Positions 1 to 8,960 of a DNA stretch of 64,000 nt are shown here, piece by piece. Below the pieces are notes generated by a model. The model did not search any database and was not told the DNA's origin. It saw only the letters and a program-made list of their open reading frames with translations. Both the position numbers and the translations under genes were made by a program. Position 1 is the stretch's first letter, and each line of letters opens with the position of its first letter. This stretch comes from an uncultured Opitutales bacterium (GTDB taxonomy: Bacteria > Verrucomicrobiota > Verrucomicrobiia > Opitutales > Intestinicryptomonadaceae): the NCBI GenBank assembly GCA_944389195.1, contig CALXLM010000008.1, forward strand, positions 1 to 64,000. Direction: 5' to 3'.

Positions 1-339
<339 letters not shown>

Positions 340-372
340 TTTCGCGATTTACGCTTAAATTTAAAGTATTGA

Positions 373-401
373 ATAATCGGAGTTCTTTTAGGCTACGTCA
401 A
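373..401 (-). promoter_or_regulatory. Sigma70-type promoter for tRNA-Ser
   Basis: On the minus strand, TTGACG (401-396) is followed by a 17-nt spacer and GATTAT (378-373). Predicted transcription start is near 366, about 27 nt before the mature tRNA. The match to TTGACA/TATAAT is 5/6 and 4/6 with ideal spacing, and the position fits a short-leader stable-RNA promoter. Confidence 0.6.
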
Positions 402-424
402 TATTTATTTGCTTTTTAATGTAT

Positions 425-1822
425 TTATTTTTTACCCGCGACTTCAATCTCCTTTACCGATTTTGAAAATCCCACCAATTTTTCGCATGCAGTCTCCCAC
501 TTCTTATATGCGTCACTTTTTGCATTTCGTTCGCATTCTTCCTTATTAGGGTATCTTTCTATCAACAAATATTCGTTTCGAGCTTCAAAATCCCAATATA
601 ATTTTATATTTATGCCTTGGGAATCCGATATCAATTCGGCGCTTGCCTTTTTAAAATCAGGTATGTCGCCTTTGTCTAATATTATGCCGCTCAGCTTTAT
701 AAATTCACTCCCTTTGCCTTCTCCGCATATCGTCAGATGTTCCGTCTTCTTTGAAATCCGTGCCGTTTGTTCTGCCTCGCGTTTTAGAGCGGCCAGCGTA
801 TGCCCGCTTGAATTGCGGCTTCTTACTGCATGCATATCTCTGTATTCTTCAAACGCGAGAAATTCGGATTTCTCAAAGGCATTTTCGTATACTTTAAAAT
901 GCAGGCACCCCTTTATGTCGGACTTGGTGAGGACCGCAAGATTGCTCTGGTTTCGTTTGTATTTTACCAATTGATGGGGAAAATTTTTAGCGTATTTCTC
1001 GATCGCCGAAAGTTTTGTATTGGTCAGTAATATTTCTTTCGCAGCCAATTGGCTTTCGGAATCACGAATATCGGATCCGCCTTCTGCAAGAACCGACAGT
1101 TCGTAGCCTTCCAACGGTTTTACCGCGACTTTACACCATTTCCCGTCGATTTTTACAAGCACCATTTTTTTATCCCTATCGAAGTATATAGTGCCGTCTT
1201 TTGCCCTTTTTAGAGCTTTATATTTCGCGTATTTCGCCGACTCCTTGTAATTGCTTTCGTCGTCTCCCTTAGGGGCGGAGGAACGAATGTCTTTTAACCC
1301 TATGTTTCCGAGCGTTATTGCGTTCTCAAGTTCGAGTGATCCGTAGAATATTGCGCGGTCGCGGCTGAACATGTACGAATGCCCGCGGACATCGGAGCCT
1401 ATCTTTACCCAATTGTAGGTTTGGTCTCCGTGCCCATATTTCGATGCGTAGTAGTATATTTCGGCTACGTCCTTATTTTCTTCTACATGTTTGTTGACAA
1501 GCATCGTCAAGCGCGACGTGTCGTCGTCGGCGTACGCCTCGAAACAATGCAGGCCCCAACGCTTGCCGACGCTGCTTTGCCCCCTCACCATTATTGTGGA
1601 GTTTGTCATTATTGGGGCGTTAAACGATATCGGAACCGGAGTTCTGTCGAGCATAAAACCGTAATTATAGCCTTTCTGTTTCCATAAGTCCCATTTGGGA
1701 TTTATTTGCGAATTGATTTCAACAGGAGGCTTTGCCGTTTGCGATTTGTCGTTAAGCACCATTTGGGAGTTTGCGGACAAGGTTCCAAAAACCATTAGTA
1801 TAAGCGGGATTGTTGTTTTCAT
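425..1822 (-). CDS. Secreted protein of unknown function with ABM-like C-terminal repeats
   Basis: 465 residues beginning with a classical signal peptide (MKTTIPLILMVFGTLSANS), so it is probably exported to the periplasm or surface. I do not recognise the N-terminal half (about 40-250); it is rich in Tyr, Asp and Lys and has no catalytic motif I can name. The C-terminal part seems to hold two related segments (about 255-350 and 365-455), each ending in a pattern such as LLIERYPNKEECERNAKSDAYKKW or FLAFEEYRDMHAVRSRNSS. That pattern is like the strand-plus-helix ending of dimeric alpha-beta barrel (antibiotic biosynthesis monooxygenase, ABM) folds. The fold assignment is by eye and uncertain. 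It is a single gene, transcribed away from folC. A TATAAT box lies only 5 nt before the ATG. Confidence 0.65.
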   Translation of the reverse strand: MKTTIPLILMVFGTLSANSQMVLNDKSQTAKPPVEINSQINPKWDLWKQKGYNYGFMLDRTPVPISFNAPIMTNSTIMVRGQSSVGKRWGLHCFEAYADDDTSRLTMLVNKHVEENKDVAEIYYYASKYGHGDQTYNWVKIGSDVRGHSYMFSRDRAIFYGSLELENAITLGNIGLKDIRSSAPKGDDESNYKESAKYAKYKALKRAKDGTIYFDRDKKMVLVKIDGKWCKVAVKPLEGYELSVLAEGGSDIRDSESQLAAKEILLTNTKLSAIEKYAKNFPHQLVKYKRNQSNLAVLTKSDIKGCLHFKVYENAFEKSEFLAFEEYRDMHAVRSRNSSGHTLAALKREAEQTARISKKTEHLTICGEGKGSEFIKLSGIILDKGDIPDFKKASAELISDSQGINIKLYWDFEARNEYLLIERYPNKEECERNAKSDAYKKWETACEKLVGFSKSVKEIEVAGKK

Positions 1823-1827
1823 GTCAA

Positions 1828-1833
1828 ATTATA
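1828..1833 (-). promoter_or_regulatory. Candidate -10 box immediately before the ATG at 1822
   Basis: A perfect TATAAT on the minus strand ends 5 nt before the start codon, which puts transcription start at or next to the A of ATG. No good -35 is seen (best is TTCCTA at 16-nt spacing), and there is no Shine-Dalgarno sequence. The mRNA may be leaderless. Confidence 0.4.
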
Positions 1834-1924
1834 CGTTTTGCCGCTATTTTAGGAACTCTCATCTACCGTCAAGAATTTTTGCGTTGAAGATTTGCGGGTA
1901 AGATCCCATTCTTGGAGTTTTAAG

Positions 1925-3241
1925 ATGAAAAATATTCCGCCAGAATTTAAGGGAATTGAAGATTTTCTATACGCATTGAGAAATGCGGGGTCAAAATATT
2001 CGCTCGAACGCATATCTTCCCTGTGCGCCGCTCTTGGGAACCCCCAAGTCGCCTATCCTAAGATACACGTGGCGGGCACAAACGGCAAAGGGTCGGTTTG
2101 CGCCATGCTTGAAAGGATATTGCGCGGAATCGGGGCCAAGGTCGGCATGTTTACGTCACCGCATCTGACATATCTTGGCGAGCGCATTCAAATAGACAGG
2201 ATCCCGATGTGCAAACGCGATCTGGCAGCATGCGTTTGCGAGTTGAAAAATGTTGTCGAACGGATCTTTGAAGGCCGTGCTTTGGAGGACTATCCTTCGT
2301 TTTTTGAATATATGACTGCCATGGCATTTATGGAATTCGCCAGAAAACGTGCGGATTGCGCCGTCGTGGAGGTCGGCCTGGGCGGGAGGCTCGATTCCAC
2401 CAACATCATTGTCCCGGAGCTTTCCGTCATAACGTCGATAGGCTTCGACCATGTGAATATGTTAGGTTCCACCCTTTCGCAAATCGCCGGGGAAAAGGCG
2501 GGAATTATAAAGGAGGGAGTTCCCGTGGTTTGCGGCTTTCTGCCCGGAGAGGCGGCTGAGACGGTTTCAGAAATCGCGCGCGCTAAAAATTCTCCTATTT
2601 ACATGGCTTCCGAATTTTTTAGCTCCGATTCCGATTTGCCCGAAACGTCGCTTTACGGATATTATCAGCGCAGGAACGCCGCCACCGCCGTTTTATGCGC
2701 GCGCGTATTGCGCGAACGTTCCCTTGCGGGAAAGGCTTCGCGGCTATTTTGCGGGCTTTCCGACAATTTGGTCAGATCGGCACTTTTGGACGTTTCATGG
2801 CCTGCGCGCTGGCAAAAAATACCGCTGAGCAACGGCGCCACGCTTATTCTGGACGCCTCCCACAACGAGGAGGGCGCTCGCTCTCTCGAGAGTAATCTTC
2901 TTTTGTCCGGTTTAAATCGTCCGGTCGTGGCGGTGGGCGTACTTGGGGAGGAACGCGCGGTTCCGTTGCTGAAAGTCGTGGCAAAATATGCCGGAAAGAT
3001 TATTTTGCTCGTTCCAAAGCAGCCGCGCGCTTTGGGCTTTGACGCGCTGCGGAAGTGTTTGGGAAAATGCGGCGTGGAGGTCATTAACGGCGAAGTTTCG
3101 GAGATATTCGGAAGCGGAAATTCTTGCACTGCAGTCGGTCGCGGCGAAACGATAGTTTCCACGGGTTCTATTTACCTTGCTGGCGAAATCATGGCTGCTC
3201 TGTCTGGCGGAACCGCCGACAACATGCAAGATATTCCTTAA
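1925..3241 (+). CDS. folC: Bifunctional folylpolyglutamate synthase/dihydrofolate synthase
   Basis: Mur-ligase-family enzyme that adds glutamate to (dihydro)folates, acting in the cytoplasm. The P-loop GTNGKGS is at residues 51-57. The conserved VEVGLGGRLDSTN and the following TSIGFDHVNMLG region match FolC, as does a C-terminal ligase domain with LDASHNEEG. I chose ATG 1925 because GGAG (1914-1917) lies 7 nt upstream and the protein then starts like other FolC proteins; the reading frame is open from a possible earlier ATG at 1892. The 438-residue length is normal. It is followed by a 67-bp gap and the DUF1549 operon. Confidence 0.95.
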   Translation: MKNIPPEFKGIEDFLYALRNAGSKYSLERISSLCAALGNPQVAYPKIHVAGTNGKGSVCAMLERILRGIGAKVGMFTSPHLTYLGERIQIDRIPMCKRDLAACVCELKNVVERIFEGRALEDYPSFFEYMTAMAFMEFARKRADCAVVEVGLGGRLDSTNIIVPELSVITSIGFDHVNMLGSTLSQIAGEKAGIIKEGVPVVCGFLPGEAAETVSEIARAKNSPIYMASEFFSSDSDLPETSLYGYYQRRNAATAVLCARVLRERSLAGKASRLFCGLSDNLVRSALLDVSWPARWQKIPLSNGATLILDASHNEEGARSLESNLLLSGLNRPVVAVGVLGEERAVPLLKVVAKYAGKIILLVPKQPRALGFDALRKCLGKCGVEVINGEVSEIFGSGNSCTAVGRGETIVSTGSIYLAGEIMAALSGGTADNMQDIP

Positions 3242-3270
3242 ATTTTATTTTGCTTGCCCGATTTGCGAAG

Positions 3271-3290
3271 TTTGCTTAAATTTAAGCAAA
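3271..3290. promoter_or_regulatory. Perfect 20-bp palindrome upstream of the DUF1549 operon
   Basis: TTTGCTTAAA is followed directly by its exact inverse complement TTTAAGCAAA, with no spacer. It ends 7 nt before the Shine-Dalgarno GGAGG (3298-3302) of the DUF1549/1553 gene. With no loop and no T-run it is not a terminator; the size and symmetry suit an operator for a dimeric regulator. A similar but imperfect match (GCTTAAATTTAAAG) is near 352-365. Confidence 0.5.
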
Positions 3291-3308
3291 ATTTACGGAG
3301 GTCTGTAT

Positions 3309-5036
3309 ATGCGGATTGTGAGGATTGCTGCTGTTTTGTCATGCGCCTGCCTGGCATGCGGACTTGTCGGCGCGCCTTCTGGCGTTTCGGTTAAGGAGGC
3401 TGTTAAGCAGCCCGCCGCCAAAGCGGATTTGAAGCCCGAAAAAAAACCTCAAAAAGACGGCGGAGATTTGCCGAAAAAAAACGCCGGAGTGGAAAAAACT
3501 GGCAAGGGTGCTTCCGCAAAAGAGGCTTGCAAAACGGCTCCGGACGTTTCGCCGTACGAATCCGGGGCGGAGTTTGTCGCTGTAAACAAAATAGACGAGA
3601 TTGTGGCCAGGAACCTGAAGCTGCGCGGCTTAAAGCCGGCCGGATTGTCCTCCGATGCGGTGTTTTTGAGGCGGGCATACATAGACGTTCTCGGGACTAT
3701 CCCGGACGAAAAATCCGCGCGGAAGTTTATTGCGGACGCGTCGAAAGACAAGCGGAAACGCCTTGTAAAGTCGCTTTTATCATCGGAGGGTTACGCAGTC
3801 CGCATGGCGCAGCGATTCGGCGACGTTTTTCGCATAAAAGCCGAATTCCCGATAAATTTATGGCCTAATGCGGCGCAGGCTTATACTCGCTTTGTTTTTG
3901 ATTCCCTCAACGGCGACATGCCGTACGACGTTATGGTAAGGCGGATTTTAACTTCAGAGGGAAGCAACTTCAGGGTAGGCGAAGTCAACTTTTTCCGCGC
4001 TATGCAGTCTAAGAACGCCGCTTCCATAGCGTCGAACATAGCATTGTCGTTTATGGGAATGCGCTTTGAAAAAATGCCGGAATCCATGCGCGTAAATATG
4101 GCGGCGTTTTTCGAGCGCGTGGCCTATAAATCGACAAAGGAGTGGAAGGAGGAGATAGTCTTTTACGACCCCACGAAACGCGCTCCGTTTTCTGGAACCC
4201 TTCCCGACGGAACGGCGGTGCGCCTTTCATCGTCCGAAGATCCGCGCGCGGCTTTTGCGGACTGGCTGACGAAAAAAGGGAATCCGTATTTTTCGCGCGC
4301 TGTTGCGAACAGGATGTGGTATTGGATTTTCGGGCAGCCCATAGTGTCGCCTGTGGACGATATGTTTGCCGAAAACCCGCCGGCGAACAGGGAGCTTTTG
4401 GACCATCTTGCGGGATATCTCGAGTCTAACGGTTTCAGCCTAAAAAAATTGGCGGCCTATATTTTGAATTCGCGCACGTACCAGCAGTCGCCTATACCGC
4501 GGTGCGATTCCGGAGATGCGAGGAAATATTTTGCGGTTTATCCTGTGAGAAGAATGGACGCAGAAGTGCTGATAGACGTCATATGCAAACTTACGGGAAG
4601 CGCGGAAATATACGAGAGCACAACTCCGGAGCCTTACACTAAATTTCCCGCGGGGGAAAGCGCCGTGGCCATGCCGGACGGCAGTGTGACAACATCGTTT
4701 CTCGAACTTTTCGGCAAGCCTTCACGCGATACCGGTCTCGATTCGGAGCGTGTAAACGCGCCTTCAGCCTCCCAAAAACTGCACATGATAAACTCGTGGC
4801 ATATCAGGGTTAAGTTGGAAAGCGGCGAGCCCATGCGCGCTCTCTATGCGCGGGGCAAGCATAAATTTTTGGAGGGGGCGTATCTTGCGTTTTATTCGCG
4901 CTATCCCACAGAGGCGGAAAAAAAGAACTTTAACAACATGCGTTTGAAGCGCTCCCAAAAGGAAAAGTATTATATACATTACCTCGACACAGCATGGGCA
5001 TTGCTAAATTCGGAGGAATTTATAAACAACCACTAA
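3309..5036 (+). CDS. Secreted DUF1549/DUF1553 protein lacking the usual Cys/His motif
   Basis: 575 residues. Signal peptide (MRIVRIAAVLSCACLACGLVGA), then a Lys/Pro/Ala-rich low-complexity linker (about 25-80), a DUF1549 domain (about 85-270: FLRRAYIDVLGTIPDEKSARKF and so on) and a DUF1553 domain (about 310-575: NPYFSRAVANRMWYWIFGQP to WALLNSEEFINNH). Such proteins are abundant in Planctomycetes and Verrucomicrobia next to DUF1501 proteins, and their biochemical role is unproven. The family normally has a cytochrome-like C-x-x-C-H stretch at the end of DUF1549; here the region reads SFMGMRFEKMPESMRVN, with no Cys or His. No N-terminal cytochrome c domain is present. Start ATG 3309 is set by GGAGG at 3298 and the signal peptide. 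The DUF1501 gene follows after 4 nt. Confidence 0.88.
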   Translation: MRIVRIAAVLSCACLACGLVGAPSGVSVKEAVKQPAAKADLKPEKKPQKDGGDLPKKNAGVEKTGKGASAKEACKTAPDVSPYESGAEFVAVNKIDEIVARNLKLRGLKPAGLSSDAVFLRRAYIDVLGTIPDEKSARKFIADASKDKRKRLVKSLLSSEGYAVRMAQRFGDVFRIKAEFPINLWPNAAQAYTRFVFDSLNGDMPYDVMVRRILTSEGSNFRVGEVNFFRAMQSKNAASIASNIALSFMGMRFEKMPESMRVNMAAFFERVAYKSTKEWKEEIVFYDPTKRAPFSGTLPDGTAVRLSSSEDPRAAFADWLTKKGNPYFSRAVANRMWYWIFGQPIVSPVDDMFAENPPANRELLDHLAGYLESNGFSLKKLAAYILNSRTYQQSPIPRCDSGDARKYFAVYPVRRMDAEVLIDVICKLTGSAEIYESTTPEPYTKFPAGESAVAMPDGSVTTSFLELFGKPSRDTGLDSERVNAPSASQKLHMINSWHIRVKLESGEPMRALYARGKHKFLEGAYLAFYSRYPTEAEKKNFNNMRLKRSQKEKYYIHYLDTAWALLNSEEFINNH

Positions 5037-5040
5037 CGAC

Positions 5041-6396
5041 ATGAAAAAAATTAAAAAAGGAGCGGGAATTTCCAGACGCGGATTTTTGTCCGGGGTTTCC
5101 AAGGCGTGCGTTGCCGCCGGATTGGGGGTGTATGCGCTTGAGCGCTCGGCCGCCGCAGCCGAGAAGGCCGCCCGTCCAAAATCGTTCGGGAAGGCAAAGG
5201 CGGTGATTCAACTTTGGATATGGGGCGGGCCGTGCCAAATAGACACTTTCGACCCCAAGCCCGGCGCCGGCTACGATTATTGCGGGCCGTTGGCGAATCC
5301 GATACCGACAAACGTTGACGGAATCATGATAGGCCAGCTTTTGCCGAATCTGGCGAAATGCGCCGACAAGTATTCGCTTTTGCGCAGCTTATCCCACGGG
5401 CAGGGCGCGCACGAAACGGCCGCATATCTGACTCAGACGGGGCGTATGCCGGGGCGTTATGTTTTCCCGTGCGCGGGCGCGGTTGTGTCCAAATTCAAGG
5501 GGTACGATTCCGGGTATTCGAAAATGATCCCACCTTATATCGTAATGACGACGCCGCAGGGCAGGTTTTCCGAATCCGGGTTTTTGGGGAACAAATACAA
5601 GCCTTTTGCGACGGGCGGAGATCCGGGCCGCGTTCCGTTCGAAGTCGAGGGAATTGTTGCGCGGGGTATATCACGCAAAAGGCAGGAAATTAGGCGGGAC
5701 ATACTGGCTTCGACAAACACTTTCAACCTCGCCATGGCTTCGAGCGGCTATTTGAAGAAATCGGACGAAGCCGTAGAGCAGGCCTATAATCTTGTTCTCG
5801 GCGATGCCGGGCAGGTCTTCGACGTGTCCAAAGAACCGGATTCCATACGCCAGGAATACGGCCGCGACAGGTTCGCCAATTCCTGCCTCATAGCGCGCAG
5901 ACTTGTGGAGTACGGGGTGCCTTATATTACGATAAACTACGGGGGTTGGGACACCCATAAGGGGCATTTTGAGGCTATGAACAGAATGCTGCCGCCGACG
6001 GACAAGGCGGTTGCCGCGCTCATAAACGATTTGGACAGGCGCGGGCTTCTCGATTCAACGATAGTATGGATGACGGGAGAGTTCGGACGCACTCCGAAAA
6101 TAGATTGGGCGCCTCCGTATTGCGGCGGGAGGGGCCATTGGGGAGAGGCATTTTCTCAGCTGATTGCCGGCGGCGGATTCAAAGGAGGGGTAGTTGTGGG
6201 AAAAACCGACGAGCGGGGAGAGCGCGTCGTCGAAAGACCCATTTCGCCCGGCGACGTTATCGGAAGCATATATTCAAATCTCGGCATAGATCCTGACGCC
6301 ACTCTTACAACCCCGCAAGCCGATATTGTGCGGATTGTCCCGGATAAGCCCGAAGAGGGCATAGTTTCCGGGGGGCTTCTTACGGAAATAATGTAA
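5041..6396 (+). CDS. DUF1501 family protein, Tat-exported
   Basis: 451 residues. The N-terminus ISRRGFLSGVSKACVAAG is a twin-arginine signal, so the protein is probably folded before export. The DUF1501 core (sulfatase/alkaline-phosphatase-like fold) is shown by LWIWGGPCQIDTFDPKP, the HGQGAHETAAYLTQTG stretch, YGGWDTHKGHFEAM and WMTGEFGRTPKI. Members pair with DUF1549/DUF1553 proteins throughout PVC bacteria; substrate is unknown. It is the second gene of a tight three-gene operon: 4 nt after the DUF1549 gene, and the next ATG starts directly after its stop. Length and motifs look intact. Confidence 0.92.
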   Translation: MKKIKKGAGISRRGFLSGVSKACVAAGLGVYALERSAAAAEKAARPKSFGKAKAVIQLWIWGGPCQIDTFDPKPGAGYDYCGPLANPIPTNVDGIMIGQLLPNLAKCADKYSLLRSLSHGQGAHETAAYLTQTGRMPGRYVFPCAGAVVSKFKGYDSGYSKMIPPYIVMTTPQGRFSESGFLGNKYKPFATGGDPGRVPFEVEGIVARGISRKRQEIRRDILASTNTFNLAMASSGYLKKSDEAVEQAYNLVLGDAGQVFDVSKEPDSIRQEYGRDRFANSCLIARRLVEYGVPYITINYGGWDTHKGHFEAMNRMLPPTDKAVAALINDLDRRGLLDSTIVWMTGEFGRTPKIDWAPPYCGGRGHWGEAFSQLIAGGGFKGGVVVGKTDERGERVVERPISPGDVIGSIYSNLGIDPDATLTTPQADIVRIVPDKPEEGIVSGGLLTEIM

Positions 6397-8946
6397 ATGG
6401 TCATGAAAGCCTTTAAAACAACGGTGTTTCTGCGTTTTTTTTGCGCGGCGTTTTTTTTCGCCGGCGCTTATGCGCAGGAGCTTAGTTCTCCCAACATAGC
6501 ATATGTGTATCCGGCGGGTGGGCAGCGCGGAAGCGTTTTTAAAATGACGATAGGGGGAAGCAAGTTCAGTGGGGTTGACAGAATATTTTTCAGCACGCCT
6601 TCTATAAGCGCAAAAATTTTGGAGCTGACGATACCCTTTACGGAGGGGCAGCGGGCACAGTTGAGAATGAAACTTGAAAAGGAGTACATTCTCTCAAATC
6701 CCGGCATGAAAGAAAAAATCGAGGCCATGGGCAAGGACGGACAAGCTTTTCTTCGCCGTAAGACCATGGAGATCCCCGAAAACAAAAATCAAATATACGA
6801 GGCCGACGCGTCAGAATATTTGAGGGTGGTGTCCACCGACGCCATGGCGGACACCGTCGAGATAGAGGTTTCCGTGGCTCTGGACGCTCCGCTCGGAATC
6901 TACAGCGTCATGTTGGCGGGGCCCAACGGGATTTCGAATCCGGCAAAAATTTCCATTTCCGACCTTCCGGAAAAATCGAAACAGTCTTTGCGCAGAACCG
7001 CCTACGAAAGGGCGAGGACAAAGGAGTATTGGGGAAGGGCGGTTGCGCGGGCGCGCTGGCCGAAAACTTTTGTCAAGCCGGGGAACAACGAGCCGGTTGA
7101 CGTGGATCTTCCGGTCATCGTGAACGGCCAAATAACGGAGGGCAATACGGATTTTTGGAGGTTCAAGGCTAAAAAAGGCCAAAAAATTGTAATGTCGGTT
7201 TCGGCGCAGTCGCTGCTTCCATACATATCCGACGCCGTTCCAGGCTGGTTTCAGACCGCTTTAAGGGTGAGAAATTCAAAGGGCGAGGAGCTGGCGTATA
7301 ACGACGATTTTTACCATAGGCCGGATTCCCATCTCGTTTTCGATGTTCCCGCAGACGGCGAGTATTGCGTGGAAATATTCGACGCGGTGCACAGGGGGCG
7401 CGAGGACTTTGTTTATCGGCTTTTAATAGGCGAGGTGCCGTTTGTAGAATCGGTTTTCCCGCTCGGGGTCGTCGCCGGCGAGACTTGCGAGGTCGAGCTA
7501 AACGGCGTGAATTTGCGCGAAAAAACAGCCCGCATTGCGCGCGGAATGCGCGGCGAGTTCGAGTTCGAATATTCGAAGGCATACCACAACAGAATTCCGC
7601 TGGATTCCGGAGGGCATTCTGTAATGTCGGCGGTCGAATCGGCGCGCAGGGAGGGAAAAAAATATGGAGGGGCGGCGCAGGAGCTGACTATTCCGGCGCT
7701 TGTTGACGGGCGCATCGTTGAAAAAAACCAGACCGACATATTCAAATTCGACTTGGTTCACGGCAAAAAGGTGGTGATAGAAACTTTTGCGCGCCGCCTC
7801 GACTCGCCTCTTGACACTTATCTCGTGCTGACCGATTCCAACGGGAAAATATTGGCCAGCGCCGACGATTTCGAAGACCTTTCGCGTGGATATGTCACCC
7901 ACCACGCCGATTCGCGAATGGAGTTTGTGGCTCCGGCAACCGGAACATATATCTTGAGGCTTACGGACGCTTCGGGACAGTATTCTGACTCCCATTCATA
8001 CAGGCTTTCCATAAGCCACGGCAGGGGTGATTTTACAGTTGTCGCCTCTCCCAGCGTGCTGAATATGAGAAACGGCGGAAGCGCCGCGATAAAACTTAAG
8101 GCTTTTCGACGCAACGGATTTGACGGGCCGATATCGGTGGAGCTTAAGAACCTCCCGAACGACTGGAAGTATTACGGCGGAAAAATCGAGAGCGGCTCTG
8201 ACGAGGGAGAAATAGTGGTAACGGCCTCCCCTAAAACCGGTAAAAAAATTTTGCCGTTCCGCGCTGTGGCGACGTCTCATATAAACGGGTGGAAAACTTC
8301 GCGCAAGGTTGTCCCGAGCGAGGATATGATGCAGGCGTTTTATTATCGGCATTATGTGCCGTTCGAATCGTTTTACGCGTGCTCGGGGAACGACGGGGGA
8401 CATTTGCAATGGTTTAGGCACTTAAGAATAGAGCCTCCGAAAGATTTGCTCAAAATACCGCTCGGCAAGTCCGCTTCCGTGAGGATAGCGAGTTTCTCCA
8501 TGCGCAACGCGAGCCGCCTTGTAGGCGCCGTGTCGGGTACTGATAAACTTTCAGCGGCGGGATTTTTCGCAAAGAAAAACGACTTTTTTGCCGTTATCAA
8601 GGCCGATTCAAAAACGGCAAAAGTCGGCGACAAGGGCGAGTTTACGCTCGTTATGAATATGAAGGTCGGCAGAAAGATTTTCAATATCGACAGGGTGCCC
8701 GGCATAAAATTCGAAATTGTGGACGCCAACGCGCAGCCCAATGCGGGGAAAAAAGCTGGAAACAGTGGCGCTAAAAAAGATACAAAGCCCAAAGCAGCTA
8801 AAGATAAGGGCGGCGCGGAGAGTTCGAAAGGCAAAAGCGCGGCTAAAACGTCGAAGAATAAAGACAATACGGAAACGGGCGGCAAAAATGGCGGATCTGC
8901 AAAAAATTCTCAAGGGGGCTCAAAGTCGGCGCCGTCGGGAAAATAG
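6397..8946 (+). CDS. Secreted PPC-domain protein with basic low-complexity tail
   Basis: 849 residues with a signal peptide (about 1-26, cleavage near AYAQE). An N-terminal IPT/TIG-like beta region (YVYPAGGQRGSVFKMTIGG) is followed by two pre-peptidase C-terminal (PPC) beta domains, near 235-340 and 440-545, with motifs such as SYRLSISHG and DTYLVLTDSNG. The last 65 or so residues are almost only Lys, Ala, Gly, Ser and Asn. The third member of PSD1/DUF1501 clusters is often such a PPC protein, probably a surface or substrate-binding component. The start codon abuts the DUF1501 stop; MKAF two codons later is an alternative start. The tail resembles the Lys-rich linker of the first gene, hinting at a shared binding partner such as an acidic polysaccharide (inference). 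Confidence 0.85.
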   Translation: MVMKAFKTTVFLRFFCAAFFFAGAYAQELSSPNIAYVYPAGGQRGSVFKMTIGGSKFSGVDRIFFSTPSISAKILELTIPFTEGQRAQLRMKLEKEYILSNPGMKEKIEAMGKDGQAFLRRKTMEIPENKNQIYEADASEYLRVVSTDAMADTVEIEVSVALDAPLGIYSVMLAGPNGISNPAKISISDLPEKSKQSLRRTAYERARTKEYWGRAVARARWPKTFVKPGNNEPVDVDLPVIVNGQITEGNTDFWRFKAKKGQKIVMSVSAQSLLPYISDAVPGWFQTALRVRNSKGEELAYNDDFYHRPDSHLVFDVPADGEYCVEIFDAVHRGREDFVYRLLIGEVPFVESVFPLGVVAGETCEVELNGVNLREKTARIARGMRGEFEFEYSKAYHNRIPLDSGGHSVMSAVESARREGKKYGGAAQELTIPALVDGRIVEKNQTDIFKFDLVHGKKVVIETFARRLDSPLDTYLVLTDSNGKILASADDFEDLSRGYVTHHADSRMEFVAPATGTYILRLTDASGQYSDSHSYRLSISHGRGDFTVVASPSVLNMRNGGSAAIKLKAFRRNGFDGPISVELKNLPNDWKYYGGKIESGSDEGEIVVTASPKTGKKILPFRAVATSHINGWKTSRKVVPSEDMMQAFYYRHYVPFESFYACSGNDGGHLQWFRHLRIEPPKDLLKIPLGKSASVRIASFSMRNASRLVGAVSGTDKLSAAGFFAKKNDFFAVIKADSKTAKVGDKGEFTLVMNMKVGRKIFNIDRVPGIKFEIVDANAQPNAGKKAGNSGAKKDTKPKAAKDKGGAESSKGKSAAKTSKNKDNTETGGKNGGSAKNSQGGSKSAPSGK

Positions 8947-8960
8947 CGTACATGCGCAAG

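Noticed and set aside
8373-8913. Minus-strand frames opposite the PPC gene tail
   Set aside because: They mirror the Lys/Ser/Ala-rich tail on the other strand and are a composition artefact.
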